A stretch of DNA of 9,174 nt. Origin: Clostridia bacterium. GTDB lineage: Bacteria; Bacillota_A; Clostridia; Oscillospirales; Acutalibacteraceae. Both the position numbers and the translations under genes were made by a program. The DNA is taken from the NCBI GenBank assembly GCA_017549665.1, contig JAFYUD010000194.1, forward strand, positions 1 to 9,174. Direction: 5' to 3'. Below the pieces are notes generated by a model. The model saw nothing but the letters and a program-made list of their open reading frames with translations. It ran no database searches and was not told the origin of the DNA. Of the stretch, positions 1 to 5,889 are shown one piece after another. Position 1 is the first letter of the stretch, and the number at the start of each line of letters is the position of its first letter.

Positions 1-5
1 GAATT

Positions 6-560
6 ATGTTAAGTATCAGAAAATACGAACTCAAGGATAAAGAAGGCGTGCGCAACGCTTGCCTTAACAGCGAAGGTGAAGGCAATATGCCGCCCGAAAC
101 CTGCGAATTTGTTCTGCACATATTCTGCGATTACTATACTGAAAACGAGCCGGATAACTGCTTCGTGCTTGATGATGACGGGAAAGCGGTAGGCTATATT
201 CTCTGCGCCGAAAATTTTGATATTTTCCACGAAAAATTCAGAACACATTATCTTCCTGCAATACTCCCCCTGGGTGAAAACAGACATCAGTGGGCAATAA
301 ATTCTATTTTTCTTCATGAGAAATATAAAGAAGAATATCCTGCTCATCTGCATGTTGACCTTCTTCCGGATTATCAGCGTCAGGGCTGGGGCACAAAGCT
401 TATGAGTGCACTTTTTGAGCAGCTGAGAAAAAAAGGCGTCAGCGGTATTATGCTGACAGCAGGAATCAGTAATGAATCAGGTAAGAATTTTTACAGAAAA
501 CACGGTTTTAATGAAATGGAAACACACATAACAGATGTTGCATTCGGAATAAAACTGTAA
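6..560 (+). CDS. GNAT family N-acetyltransferase
   Basis: A 184-residue protein of the GCN5-related N-acetyltransferase fold, expected to move an acetyl group from acetyl-CoA to an amine on an unknown cytoplasmic substrate. The acetyl-CoA pyrophosphate-binding motif A lies at about residues 114-131: a hydrophobic beta strand (HLHVDLLP) followed by QRQGWG (124-129) and a helix. Motif B follows at 150-168, ending NFYRKHGF (161-168), the usual terminal strand-helix pair. Length is normal for a single-domain GNAT. The ATG lies only five bases inside the window, so no ribosome binding site can be judged; MLSIRKYELKD is a typical GNAT start and the fold looks complete. The HLHVDLLP...QRQGWG segment resembles the bacterial relatives of the acetyltransferase-like domain of O-GlcNAcase, but this is recalled similarity. 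The sigma factor gene follows 73 bases downstream and need not be co-transcribed. Family assignment is secure; substrate unknown. Confidence 0.88.
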   Translation: MLSIRKYELKDKEGVRNACLNSEGEGNMPPETCEFVLHIFCDYYTENEPDNCFVLDDDGKAVGYILCAENFDIFHEKFRTHYLPAILPLGENRHQWAINSIFLHEKYKEEYPAHLHVDLLPDYQRQGWGTKLMSALFEQLRKKGVSGIMLTAGISNESGKNFYRKHGFNEMETHITDVAFGIKL

Positions 561-633
561 AAATAAATTTTTTTATTTTCCGTGCAATAAAACCTCTTTC
601 TTCTGCATTAATATTATGAAAGGGTAAAGTGAT

Positions 634-1203
634 ATGCTCAATGTTTTAACTGCCATCCAATCAGAATACGGCGTCAGGAAACCGGTTGATGACTCACTGA
701 TTCTGACTGTTGCACAGGGCGACATGAATGCATTTCATGAGCTTTATGAAGCTGTGTCAAAAAGTGTCTACGGCTTTGCTCTTTCAATAACAAAAAATTC
801 ACAGGATGCAGAAGATATTTTACAGGAAACCTTTCTGAGAATCTATTATAATGCCCCGTCATACATTCCGCAGGAAAAACCGATGGCATGGATTCTGACA
901 ATAACACGCAATCTGTCACTTGAAAAGCTCAGAAATAAAAAAAGATTTGCAGCCTTTGACGAAGCAAGACCTGAAGAAATTGATTTCAGTGCAATAAATG
1001 ATGCTGAATCAAAAATTCTTCTTGAAACTGTTTTCTCAATTCTCAGTGACGCTGAAAAACAGATTCTGATTCTTCACGCAGTCAGCGGCATGAAGCATCG
1101 TGAAATCGCAAAACTGCTTGACTTGTCGACAAACACGGTACTGTCAAAATATCACAGAGCAATAAAAAAAATCAGAAATTCAATGGGGGAGGAAAATTCA
1201 TGA
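634..1203 (+). CDS. ECF-type RNA polymerase sigma factor
   Basis: A 189-residue sigma-70 family protein with only regions 2 and 4, the ECF layout. Region 2 spans about residues 22-101 and includes the core-binding segment DAEDILQETFLRIY (58-71) and the -10-recognising part with MAWILTITRN (84-93). Region 4 spans about 124-182, with a helix-turn-helix around HREIAKLLDLSTNTVLSKYHRAIKK. It should direct RNA polymerase to a small regulon when released from its anti-sigma factor. The start is supported by GAAAGGG (618-624), 9 bases before ATG. The stop overlaps the next start (ATGA), so the two proteins are translationally coupled, the standard arrangement for a sigma factor and its antagonist. 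I cannot find a convincing housekeeping promoter in 561-633, which leaves room for autoregulation. The partner has an RsgI-like domain, yet this protein looks like an ordinary ECF factor rather than SigI; that family choice rests on recall. Confidence 0.93.
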   Translation: MLNVLTAIQSEYGVRKPVDDSLILTVAQGDMNAFHELYEAVSKSVYGFALSITKNSQDAEDILQETFLRIYYNAPSYIPQEKPMAWILTITRNLSLEKLRNKKRFAAFDEARPEEIDFSAINDAESKILLETVFSILSDAEKQILILHAVSGMKHREIAKLLDLSTNTVLSKYHRAIKKIRNSMGEENS

Positions 1204-2345
1204 CAACAAATGAAACAGAAAACAGAATTTCCTCTGCAGTTGAAAGCATGATACCTGAAGATTCTTACGCTTCAATTGTGAAAAAGCTCAGCTCTGCGTC
1301 CTCAGACGAAAGGACGGTTATCAATATGACAGCAAAGAAAAACAACATGGTGAAGATATTTATTTCTGTTGCAGCCTGCATTCTTCTTATTGCAGGTATT
1401 TCAGGCACAATGCTTTACAGTAACTTCGCCGTTGAATCAGTTATCGGAATAGATGTGAATCCCGGAATAGAAATCACAGCAAACAGACATGACAAGGTGC
1501 TTGATTGTTCTGCTGTAAATACTCAGGGGGCAGAAGTGCTTGACAATATGGACCTTCGTTCAACAGATGTGAAGGTAGCAGTCAACGCAATAATCGGCTC
1601 AATGGTACAGCACGGATATATGGCTGATAACAACAGCATTCTCGTTACTGTCTGCAACGACGACGAAAGCAAGGCAATGCAGATGAAAGATGAGATATGC
1701 TCTGACATCAATCTTGCTCTTGAAAACAACAATGCCGATGCCGTAATCATCAGACAGACATCAGCATACACTGAAGATGCAAAGAAATTTGCAGAGGAAA
1801 ACAACATTTCCGTCGGCAAGGCTACTTTTATTCTCAATATTGTAAAAAAGGATAGCACACTCAATGCACAGGAGCTTGCAGAAATGAGCATCAGCGAAAT
1901 TGCAATGCTTGTAAGATATAATAATATTGATATAAGTGATATTGCTGACTACGACCATGATGACAGTATATGGGAAAACATTGCTGATTCCATTGAAGAT
2001 GTAAACGAAGACGCTTACAAGGATGAAGCTTATTCATCTGCAGATATAATCAGCAAGGATGAAGCATTACACCACGCAATAAAGCACTCAAACACAATTT
2101 TCTCAGATGTGACAACAGAAGACATTGAATACATCATCTGCGAGTATGACCATGACAACGGAAAGCATAAGTATGAAATCGAATTTGTATGGCACGGCAT
2201 GAAATTCGAATACGATATAGATTCGTCTACAGGTGCAGTTTTATCACATGAGCATGAGCAGTACGAGCCTGACCAGATGGGTGAAATTGATAACTTCGAC
2301 CATGACGATGACCATGATGATGACCATAATGAACATCACGATTAA
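1200..2345 (+). CDS. Membrane anti-sigma factor with RsgI-like and PepSY-like domains
   Basis: A 381-residue single-pass membrane protein, predicted to hold the upstream ECF sigma factor at the membrane until a signal arrives. Order of parts: a short cytoplasmic segment (1-50) with no HxxxCxxC zinc motif; a transmembrane helix at about 51-73; an extracytoplasmic domain at about 75-215 beginning VESVIGIDVNPGIEI (78-92), which resembles the RsgI middle domain; an acidic linker at 216-280; a PepSY-like module at about 281-350 (SKDEALHHAI, then YEIEFVWHGMKFEYDID, then TGAVLS); and a His/Asp-rich tail at 350-381. In RsgI proteins the Asn-Pro bond of this motif is reported to self-cleave and prime regulated proteolysis; Asn87-Pro88 is the matching pair here. 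Translation starts inside the sigma stop codon, after GGGGGAGG (1185-1192). A terminator follows directly. The role is well supported by operon and topology; the signal is unknown. Confidence 0.87.
   Translation: MTTNETENRISSAVESMIPEDSYASIVKKLSSASSDERTVINMTAKKNNMVKIFISVAACILLIAGISGTMLYSNFAVESVIGIDVNPGIEITANRHDKVLDCSAVNTQGAEVLDNMDLRSTDVKVAVNAIIGSMVQHGYMADNNSILVTVCNDDESKAMQMKDEICSDINLALENNNADAVIIRQTSAYTEDAKKFAEENNISVGKATFILNIVKKDSTLNAQELAEMSISEIAMLVRYNNIDISDIADYDHDDSIWENIADSIEDVNEDAYKDEAYSSADIISKDEALHHAIKHSNTIFSDVTTEDIEYIICEYDHDNGKHKYEIEFVWHGMKFEYDIDSSTGAVLSHEHEQYEPDQMGEIDNFDHDDDHDDDHNEHHD
2298..2333 (+). repeat. Three tandem 12-base units coding a His/Asp tail
   Basis: Three in-frame 12-base units, GACCATGACGAT, GACCATGATGAT and GACCATAATGAA, encode DHDD, DHDD and DHNE (residues 367-378), followed by HHD at the C-terminus of the anti-sigma factor. 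The copies differ mostly at codon third positions, so they look like a small tandem duplication that has since drifted. The product puts histidines at 368, 372, 376, 379 and 380. Confidence 0.8.
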
Positions 2346-2355
2346 CAAAAAAAGT

Positions 2356-2378
2356 AAGGGACTGCTGAGCAGTCCCTT
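2356..2378. terminator. Bidirectional intrinsic terminator
   Basis: A perfect 10-bp stem, AAGGGACTGC / GCAGTCCCTT, with a TGA loop. On the plus strand it is followed by TTGTTTGTTTATTT, serving the sigma/anti-sigma unit. On the minus strand the plus-strand A run at 2347-2353 becomes a U run, serving the convergent radical SAM gene, whose stop codon is 11 bases away (2389-2391). One hairpin thus separates two convergent units. Confidence 0.88.
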
Positions 2379-2388
2379 GTTTGTTTAT

Positions 2389-3801
2389 TTATTGGATTTT
2401 ACCTTTTCCGCCGTCACGGTAATACTGTGTGAATGTCTTGGGATGGGGATTATTTGCCCACAGCTCGTCAGCAACAGGCTGCCATTCGTAAGCAAATTCA
2501 TCACACTTGCCGCAGAGTGTATCAACATCCTCCTCAACAATAAGGTCAGTTGACTTTGCGCCCGTCTTCTTTATGATTTCACGGAGCTTGTCGGGATTTT
2601 CAAGCATAGGACAGGGACGAAGATGATTGTCATTGAAGGGCTGTCCCTTTCTGTACTCAGCAAAAAGAGGATTCTTAAGTCCCTCAAGAAGTGTGTGTGT
2701 ACGGATATTTGAGTCCGAATAATGAATAAATACGCAGGGCTCCATATCGCCTCTTGAGTTGATGTGGAAGTAGTTTCTTCCGCCTGCGATACATCCGCCT
2801 ACAAACTCACCGTCATTCTGGAAGTCGAAAACAAACATGGGTTTACCTGTTTTGCTGTTTCTTGTTCTTCTTATCCAGTAGTACATATACTTTCTCTGAG
2901 CAGGAGAAGGAATAAGATTCTTGTCAGCCTCGTGTCCTACGGGCATATAATTGAAGTAGAATGCGAACTTGACGCCCTTTTCAACCATAAGGTCAAGGAA
3001 TTCGTCACTTGTAACAAAGTCAACGTTGCTTCTTGTATAGCAGACCGAGATACCGAAGATAATCTTATTCTTCTTAAGAAGATCCATTGCTCTGAGAGTT
3101 GTTGCGTAAGCGCCCTCACCACGTCTCCAGTCATTGCTTTCCTCACTGCCCTCAATACTCAGAGCAAGTGACATATTACCCACACTCTTAAGATCGTCGC
3201 AGAATTTCTGATCAATAAGAGTTGCGTTTGTATATGCAAGGAATGTACAATCGGGATTTTCACGGCAGATTCTTATAAGCTCATTTTTCTTGATAAGAGG
3301 CTCGCCGCCTGTGTACATATATACGTGAGTACCAAGCTCCTTACCCTGCTTTACAACATTGCTCATTTCATCGTAAGTAAGGCTCTGCTTGTGACCGTAT
3401 TCAGCAGCCCAGCAGCCTTTACAGTTAAGATTACATGCACTTGTAGGGTCCATAAGAAGAAGGAACGGAATGTTACAGCCGTGCTTCTCTCTGTTTTCTC
3501 TGACAGCCTTTGTGCCCTTGAGACCTGCTTCGTAACCCAATGACATCGCAAGAGTCTTTATCATATGAGGATCAGTATCCCTGAGAATGTTCTTTGCAAG
3601 CTTTACATAAGTATTATCAGGGTCTGATGCGCCCTTGATAAGACCGTTGATGGCTCTGTCAGGAAACAATCCCTTGAACAGACCGAGCACACGTCCGGCA
3701 AACTTAGGGATATTCTTATCAGGATCTCTGATTATATATTTCAATGCCACGTCAAGCAGTGTGCTGACTGCAGCTTTTGAGATTTTATCCTTAAAAGACA
3801 T
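2389..3801 (-). CDS. Radical SAM protein with SPASM-like C-terminal cysteines
   Basis: A 470-residue radical S-adenosylmethionine enzyme. The CxxxCxxC motif (C123, C127, C130, in ACNLNCKGCW) binds the [4Fe-4S] cluster that cleaves SAM; GGEP (165-168) is the SAM-contact motif. After the barrel come C337, C356, C397, C430 and C433 (the last two as CGKC), a spacing suggesting one or more auxiliary iron-sulfur clusters as in SPASM/twitch proteins. The first 110 residues, rich in Leu, Ile and Lys, precede the barrel and may form amphipathic helices that sit on the membrane or bind a partner. The start is well supported by AAAGGAGGT (plus-strand 3808-3816), 6 bases upstream. The gene is divergent from the TVP38-type membrane gene and has its own strong promoter. 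No small peptide gene of RiPP type is visible nearby, so a peptide substrate is not supported; a lipid substrate is possible. Reaction unknown. Confidence 0.9.
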   Translation of the reverse strand: MSFKDKISKAAVSTLLDVALKYIIRDPDKNIPKFAGRVLGLFKGLFPDRAINGLIKGASDPDNTYVKLAKNILRDTDPHMIKTLAMSLGYEAGLKGTKAVRENREKHGCNIPFLLLMDPTSACNLNCKGCWAAEYGHKQSLTYDEMSNVVKQGKELGTHVYMYTGGEPLIKKNELIRICRENPDCTFLAYTNATLIDQKFCDDLKSVGNMSLALSIEGSEESNDWRRGEGAYATTLRAMDLLKKNKIIFGISVCYTRSNVDFVTSDEFLDLMVEKGVKFAFYFNYMPVGHEADKNLIPSPAQRKYMYYWIRRTRNSKTGKPMFVFDFQNDGEFVGGCIAGGRNYFHINSRGDMEPCVFIHYSDSNIRTHTLLEGLKNPLFAEYRKGQPFNDNHLRPCPMLENPDKLREIIKKTGAKSTDLIVEEDVDTLCGKCDEFAYEWQPVADELWANNPHPKTFTQYYRDGGKGKIQ

Positions 3802-3824
3802 GAGGTTACCTCCTTTTACATGTC
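3797..3824 (-). promoter_or_regulatory. Inverted repeat with Shine-Dalgarno in the loop, radical SAM gene
   Basis: GACATG (3797-3802) and CATGTC (3819-3824) form a 6-bp inverted repeat in the leader of the radical SAM mRNA. The start codon (3799-3801) is in one arm and the AAAGGAGGT Shine-Dalgarno site lies in the 16-base loop. The stem is short and could be chance; it is listed because the same layout recurs at 7713-7753 and 8709-8734. Confidence 0.3.
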
Positions 3825-3834
3825 ATTCCAAGTC

Positions 3835-3863
3835 ATTATAACATAATTATTTGCATATGTAAA
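3835..3863 (-). promoter_or_regulatory. Promoter of the radical SAM gene
   Basis: Read on the minus strand: -35 TTTACA (3863-3858), a 17-base spacer, then a perfect -10 TATAAT (3840-3835) preceded by TATGT, an extended -10. Transcription would begin near 3828, giving a leader of only about 27 bases that carries the strong Shine-Dalgarno site. Confidence 0.75.
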
Positions 3864-3877
3864 TAAAATAATTATTA

Positions 3878-3906
3878 CAATCTTGAAATAGTTTATTGTA
3901 AGATTG
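3878..3906. promoter_or_regulatory. Inverted repeat in a divergent promoter region, possible operator
   Basis: CAATCTT (3878-3884) and AAGATTG (3900-3906) form a 7-bp inverted repeat centred between the divergent radical SAM and TVP38 genes. A second, nested pair, TTACAA (3875-3880) and TTGTAA (3896-3901), overlaps it. The right arm covers the proposed -35 of the TVP38 promoter, so a bound protein could block that promoter. The region is A/T-rich, so chance cannot be excluded. Confidence 0.35.
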
Positions 3907-3924
3907 AACAATATGTGTTATTAT
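3896..3924 (+). promoter_or_regulatory. Promoter of the TVP38-family gene
   Basis: A weak -35, TTGTAA (3896-3901), is followed by a 17-base spacer and -10 TATTAT (3919-3924), preceded by TGTGT, an extended -10 that can compensate for the poor -35. The Shine-Dalgarno AAAGGAG (3938-3944) lies 7 bases before the ATG at 3952. Confidence 0.6.
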
Positions 3925-3951
3925 ATCACAGTTAGTTAAAGGAGAAATATA

Positions 3952-4638
3952 ATGACACAACAAAAAAAGGAATTATGCGGCATTCTGATAAGAGCTGCCG
4001 TGGCAATGGTACTCTTTGTTACCGCAATTGTAAATTACGACTACCTTTCAGGACTTGACGTACAGTCAATCCTTTCATCAATCAGCAATGTGGGACTGAT
4101 CGTTGCCGTTGTACTGCTGATGTACTTTGTAAAGGGACTTATTTTTGTCCTGCCTGCATCGGTTATTTATGTGGCTGTGGGAATAGTCCTTGACACATGG
4201 CTTGCCGTAGGTGTAAATGTACTTGGAATAATAATCGAAGTAACAGTTTCCTATCTTCTCGGCAGATTTTTAGGAGGAGATTACGTAAGAAAAATCCTCT
4301 CAAAGAAAAAAGCAGGTCAGAAGATTCTTGCAACCGATTTTCAGAATAAAAAGTGGCTTATTTTCACCACAAGACTTCTTCCCGTATTCCCCATTGACTT
4401 TCTGAGTCTGTTTTTCGGGGCAACAAAAAGCAGCTTTCTGCTGTATTTCCTTTCATCCGTTGCAGGTCTTGCACCGAGAGTAATTCTTTTCACAATCATC
4501 GGTGACAATCTCTTCAAATGGATTCCCATGGATAAGCTTATTTTTATAATCATCTGCTGTATCCCCGTGGGTGTTGCGGCATATCTTATAAAGAAGCTTG
4601 TGATTGACAAAAAGCGTAAAAGCGAAAATACTCAGTGA
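3952..4638 (+). CDS. TVP38/TMEM64 (VTT) family integral membrane protein
   Basis: A 228-residue polytopic membrane protein of the VTT/DedA superfamily. Hydrophobic segments lie at about 11-29, 46-79, 83-106, 137-158, 160-185 and 193-214, including short re-entrant-like stretches. The family signature is visible in the central block: FVLPASVIYVAVG (65-77), the EVTVSYLLGRFLG segment (96-108), and RLLPVFPID (141-149), where the Arg and the two prolines are typical. The C-terminus is Lys-rich and likely cytoplasmic. Relatives in the superfamily act as lipid scramblases or transporters (VMP1/TMEM41B; DedA members UptA/PopT for undecaprenyl phosphate), but the substrate here cannot be read from sequence. 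A clear Shine-Dalgarno site supports the start, and a terminator overlaps the stop, so it is a one-gene unit. Its divergent partner is the radical SAM gene, which hints at shared control rather than proving it. Confidence 0.9.
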   Translation: MTQQKKELCGILIRAAVAMVLFVTAIVNYDYLSGLDVQSILSSISNVGLIVAVVLLMYFVKGLIFVLPASVIYVAVGIVLDTWLAVGVNVLGIIIEVTVSYLLGRFLGGDYVRKILSKKKAGQKILATDFQNKKWLIFTTRLLPVFPIDFLSLFFGATKSSFLLYFLSSVAGLAPRVILFTIIGDNLFKWIPMDKLIFIIICCIPVGVAAYLIKKLVIDKKRKSENTQ

Positions 4639-4661
4639 GGAGCAGAAGCTCCTCTTTTTTT
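4637..4661 (+). terminator. Intrinsic terminator of the TVP38-family gene
   Basis: Stem GAGGAGC (4637-4643), loop AGAA, stem GCTCCTC (4648-4654), then seven T residues (4655-4661). The first arm begins within the stop codon. Confidence 0.92.
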
Positions 4662-4682
4662 GCAGAATAATTCAACTGCTGA

Positions 4683-4712
4683 TTGAATTTTTCTCAAACA
4701 ATATGTTATTGT
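4683..4712 (+). promoter_or_regulatory. Likely promoter of the XRE regulator gene
   Basis: A -35-like TTGAAT (4683-4688), an 18-base spacer and -10 TATTGT (4707-4712) preceded by TATGT, an extended -10. An alternative -10, TAATAT, sits at 4715-4720 but lacks a good -35. The leader would be about 37 bases. Confidence 0.45.
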
Positions 4713-4714
4713 TT
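4696..4714. promoter_or_regulatory. Perfect palindrome over the XRE promoter, possible operator
   Basis: AAACAATA (4696-4703), TGT, TATTGTTT (4707-4714): perfect 8-bp arms around a 3-base centre. The right arm coincides with the proposed -10, so binding by a dimer, most simply the XRE protein encoded next door, would shut its own promoter. The mRNA would not contain it, which argues for a DNA site over an RNA hairpin. Confidence 0.55.
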
Positions 4715-4755
4715 TAATATATCATTGAGTGTATTATGAAGACGAGGTGATTAAA

Positions 4756-5850
4756 ATGAATATATATTTAAGCGAAAATATTAGGCGTCTGCGCCGTGAA
4801 AAAGGAATCACACAGGAAAACCTTGCCGAGTTTCTGGGTGTTACATTCCAGAGTGTCAGCAAATGGGAAAGAGGCGAAAGCTATCCCGATATAACCATTC
4901 TCCCCGCAATCGCATCATTTTTCGGTGTAACAACCGACGAGGTGCTGGGAATGGACAAATCAAGACTTGAAGAGAGAATCAGGGAATATATAGATTTTTA
5001 CTCAGCTATGCGACTGAAGGATTCACACCTGACATATAAAAAATTAAAAAGTGCCGTAAAGGAATTCCCCGGTGATTTCCGTCTGCTTGTAAGATACATG
5101 GAAATGCTGATGATTGAGAAAACACACAAGGATGCACCCGACTTTGAAAAAACCTCATGCGAGCTTATGACCATTTACAGAAACATTCAGAATCATTGCA
5201 CCGACGACAGCATCAGAATATGGGCAAAACGACTTATCTGTCAGCATCTGCACACAAAGGCACACTACACGGGAGCAGAAATTTATCAGCAGCAGGCAGA
5301 AGAAATTCTTGATGAAATACCTGAAATGCTCAATTCAAGGGAATATCTTGCAACAATGCTTATTTCAGATATGCCCAAGCATTATAAGGCTTGTTCTGAC
5401 GCAATCGAGCAGCTGTTATTCATGCTTGAAAACTCCGTGAGCCACCACTGCTTTTATGACGAGAATTTCACACCCGAATACAAAATCGAAGCAATTCTGA
5501 AGATGAATACAATCCTTGAAACAATCTATACTGACGGTAATTACGGCAAGAACTGGCTTCCTCTGATATACAATTACGGTAATCTCGGCCGGCTTTATTT
5601 CCGGACGGGTGATGAAAAAAAGGCAATTGAATATCTGAGAAAATCTGCTGAGCTTGCAAAACAGTACGATTCAATTCCCGAAAAAACTTTAATGAATTCT
5701 CAGTTTTTTGAAAACAGAACCTTTGAAAAGACATTGCAGGGAGAAACCATGTGTGAAAGAATGACACGCCGCTTCACAAACAATTACCCTCTTTCCGATG
5801 ACTTCAGAAATTCAGATGCATTCAGAGAGCTTCTTGAGATTATAAATTAA
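4756..5850 (+). CDS. XRE-family transcriptional regulator with helical C-terminus
   Basis: A 364-residue DNA-binding regulator. Residues 6-65 are a Cro/C1-type helix-turn-helix: IRRLRREKGITQENLAEFLG, then VTFQSVSKWERGESYPD and ILPAIASFFGVTTDEVLG. The remaining 300 residues are rich in alpha helix and look like a solenoid; the clearest tetratricopeptide-like unit is at about 268-303 (YNYGNLGRLYFRTGDEKKAI then EYLRKSAELAK). The start chosen is the ATG after GAGGTG (4744-4749). An in-frame GTG at 4729 would add nine residues but lacks a Shine-Dalgarno site and lies in the leader. The layout resembles regulators that sense a ligand or peptide through the helical domain, but no exported pheromone gene is seen nearby. 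The palindrome at 4696-4714 suggests autoregulation. Target genes unknown; the flanking TVP38 and transporter genes are candidates only by position. Confidence 0.9.
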   Translation: MNIYLSENIRRLRREKGITQENLAEFLGVTFQSVSKWERGESYPDITILPAIASFFGVTTDEVLGMDKSRLEERIREYIDFYSAMRLKDSHLTYKKLKSAVKEFPGDFRLLVRYMEMLMIEKTHKDAPDFEKTSCELMTIYRNIQNHCTDDSIRIWAKRLICQHLHTKAHYTGAEIYQQQAEEILDEIPEMLNSREYLATMLISDMPKHYKACSDAIEQLLFMLENSVSHHCFYDENFTPEYKIEAILKMNTILETIYTDGNYGKNWLPLIYNYGNLGRLYFRTGDEKKAIEYLRKSAELAKQYDSIPEKTLMNSQFFENRTFEKTLQGETMCERMTRRFTNNYPLSDDFRNSDAFRELLEIIN

Positions 5851-5854
5851 AAAA

Positions 5855-5884
5855 ATGCAGCACACATCGTGTAGTGTACTGCAT
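5855..5884 (-). terminator. Terminator of the phosphodiesterase/transporter pair
   Basis: ATGCAG-C-ACAC / GTGT-A-CTGCAT forms a 10-bp stem with one mismatch and an 8-base loop (5855-5884). The plus-strand A run at 5849-5855 gives a U run on the minus strand, so it terminates the minus-strand EamA transporter unit, whose stop is at 5890-5892. It lies directly after the XRE stop but is not followed by T residues on the plus strand, so it is a poor intrinsic terminator in that direction. Confidence 0.72.
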
Positions 5885-5889
5885 AAAGC

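Noticed and set aside
560..579. A/T-only inverted repeat AAAATAAA-TTTT-TTTATTTT after the GNAT gene as a terminator
   Set aside because: The stem has no G-C pair and would be too weak; such repeats are common by chance in A/T-rich spacers.
586..617. Housekeeping promoter for the sigma operon using TAATAT (609-614) or TATTAT (612-617)
   Set aside because: Neither has a recognisable -35 at the right distance or an extended -10; an ECF-type motif was not convincing either.
2764..3171. 135-codon open frame antisense to the radical SAM gene
   Set aside because: It lies inside a well-supported enzyme gene, has no Shine-Dalgarno site or recognisable protein features, and its composition is what the opposite strand would give.
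4709..4737. Alternative XRE promoter TTGTTT-17-TATTAT
   Set aside because: Its transcription start would fall at the Shine-Dalgarno site, leaving no usable leader.
4729..4755. GTG start nine codons upstream for the XRE regulator
   Set aside because: No Shine-Dalgarno site precedes it, while the ATG at 4756 has GAGGTG at good spacing and begins a typical XRE N-terminus.
4716..4768. Imperfect pairing of AATATATCATT with the XRE start region as another start-codon hairpin
   Set aside because: It needs a three-base bulge, is almost all A-T, and its 5' arm probably begins before the transcription start.
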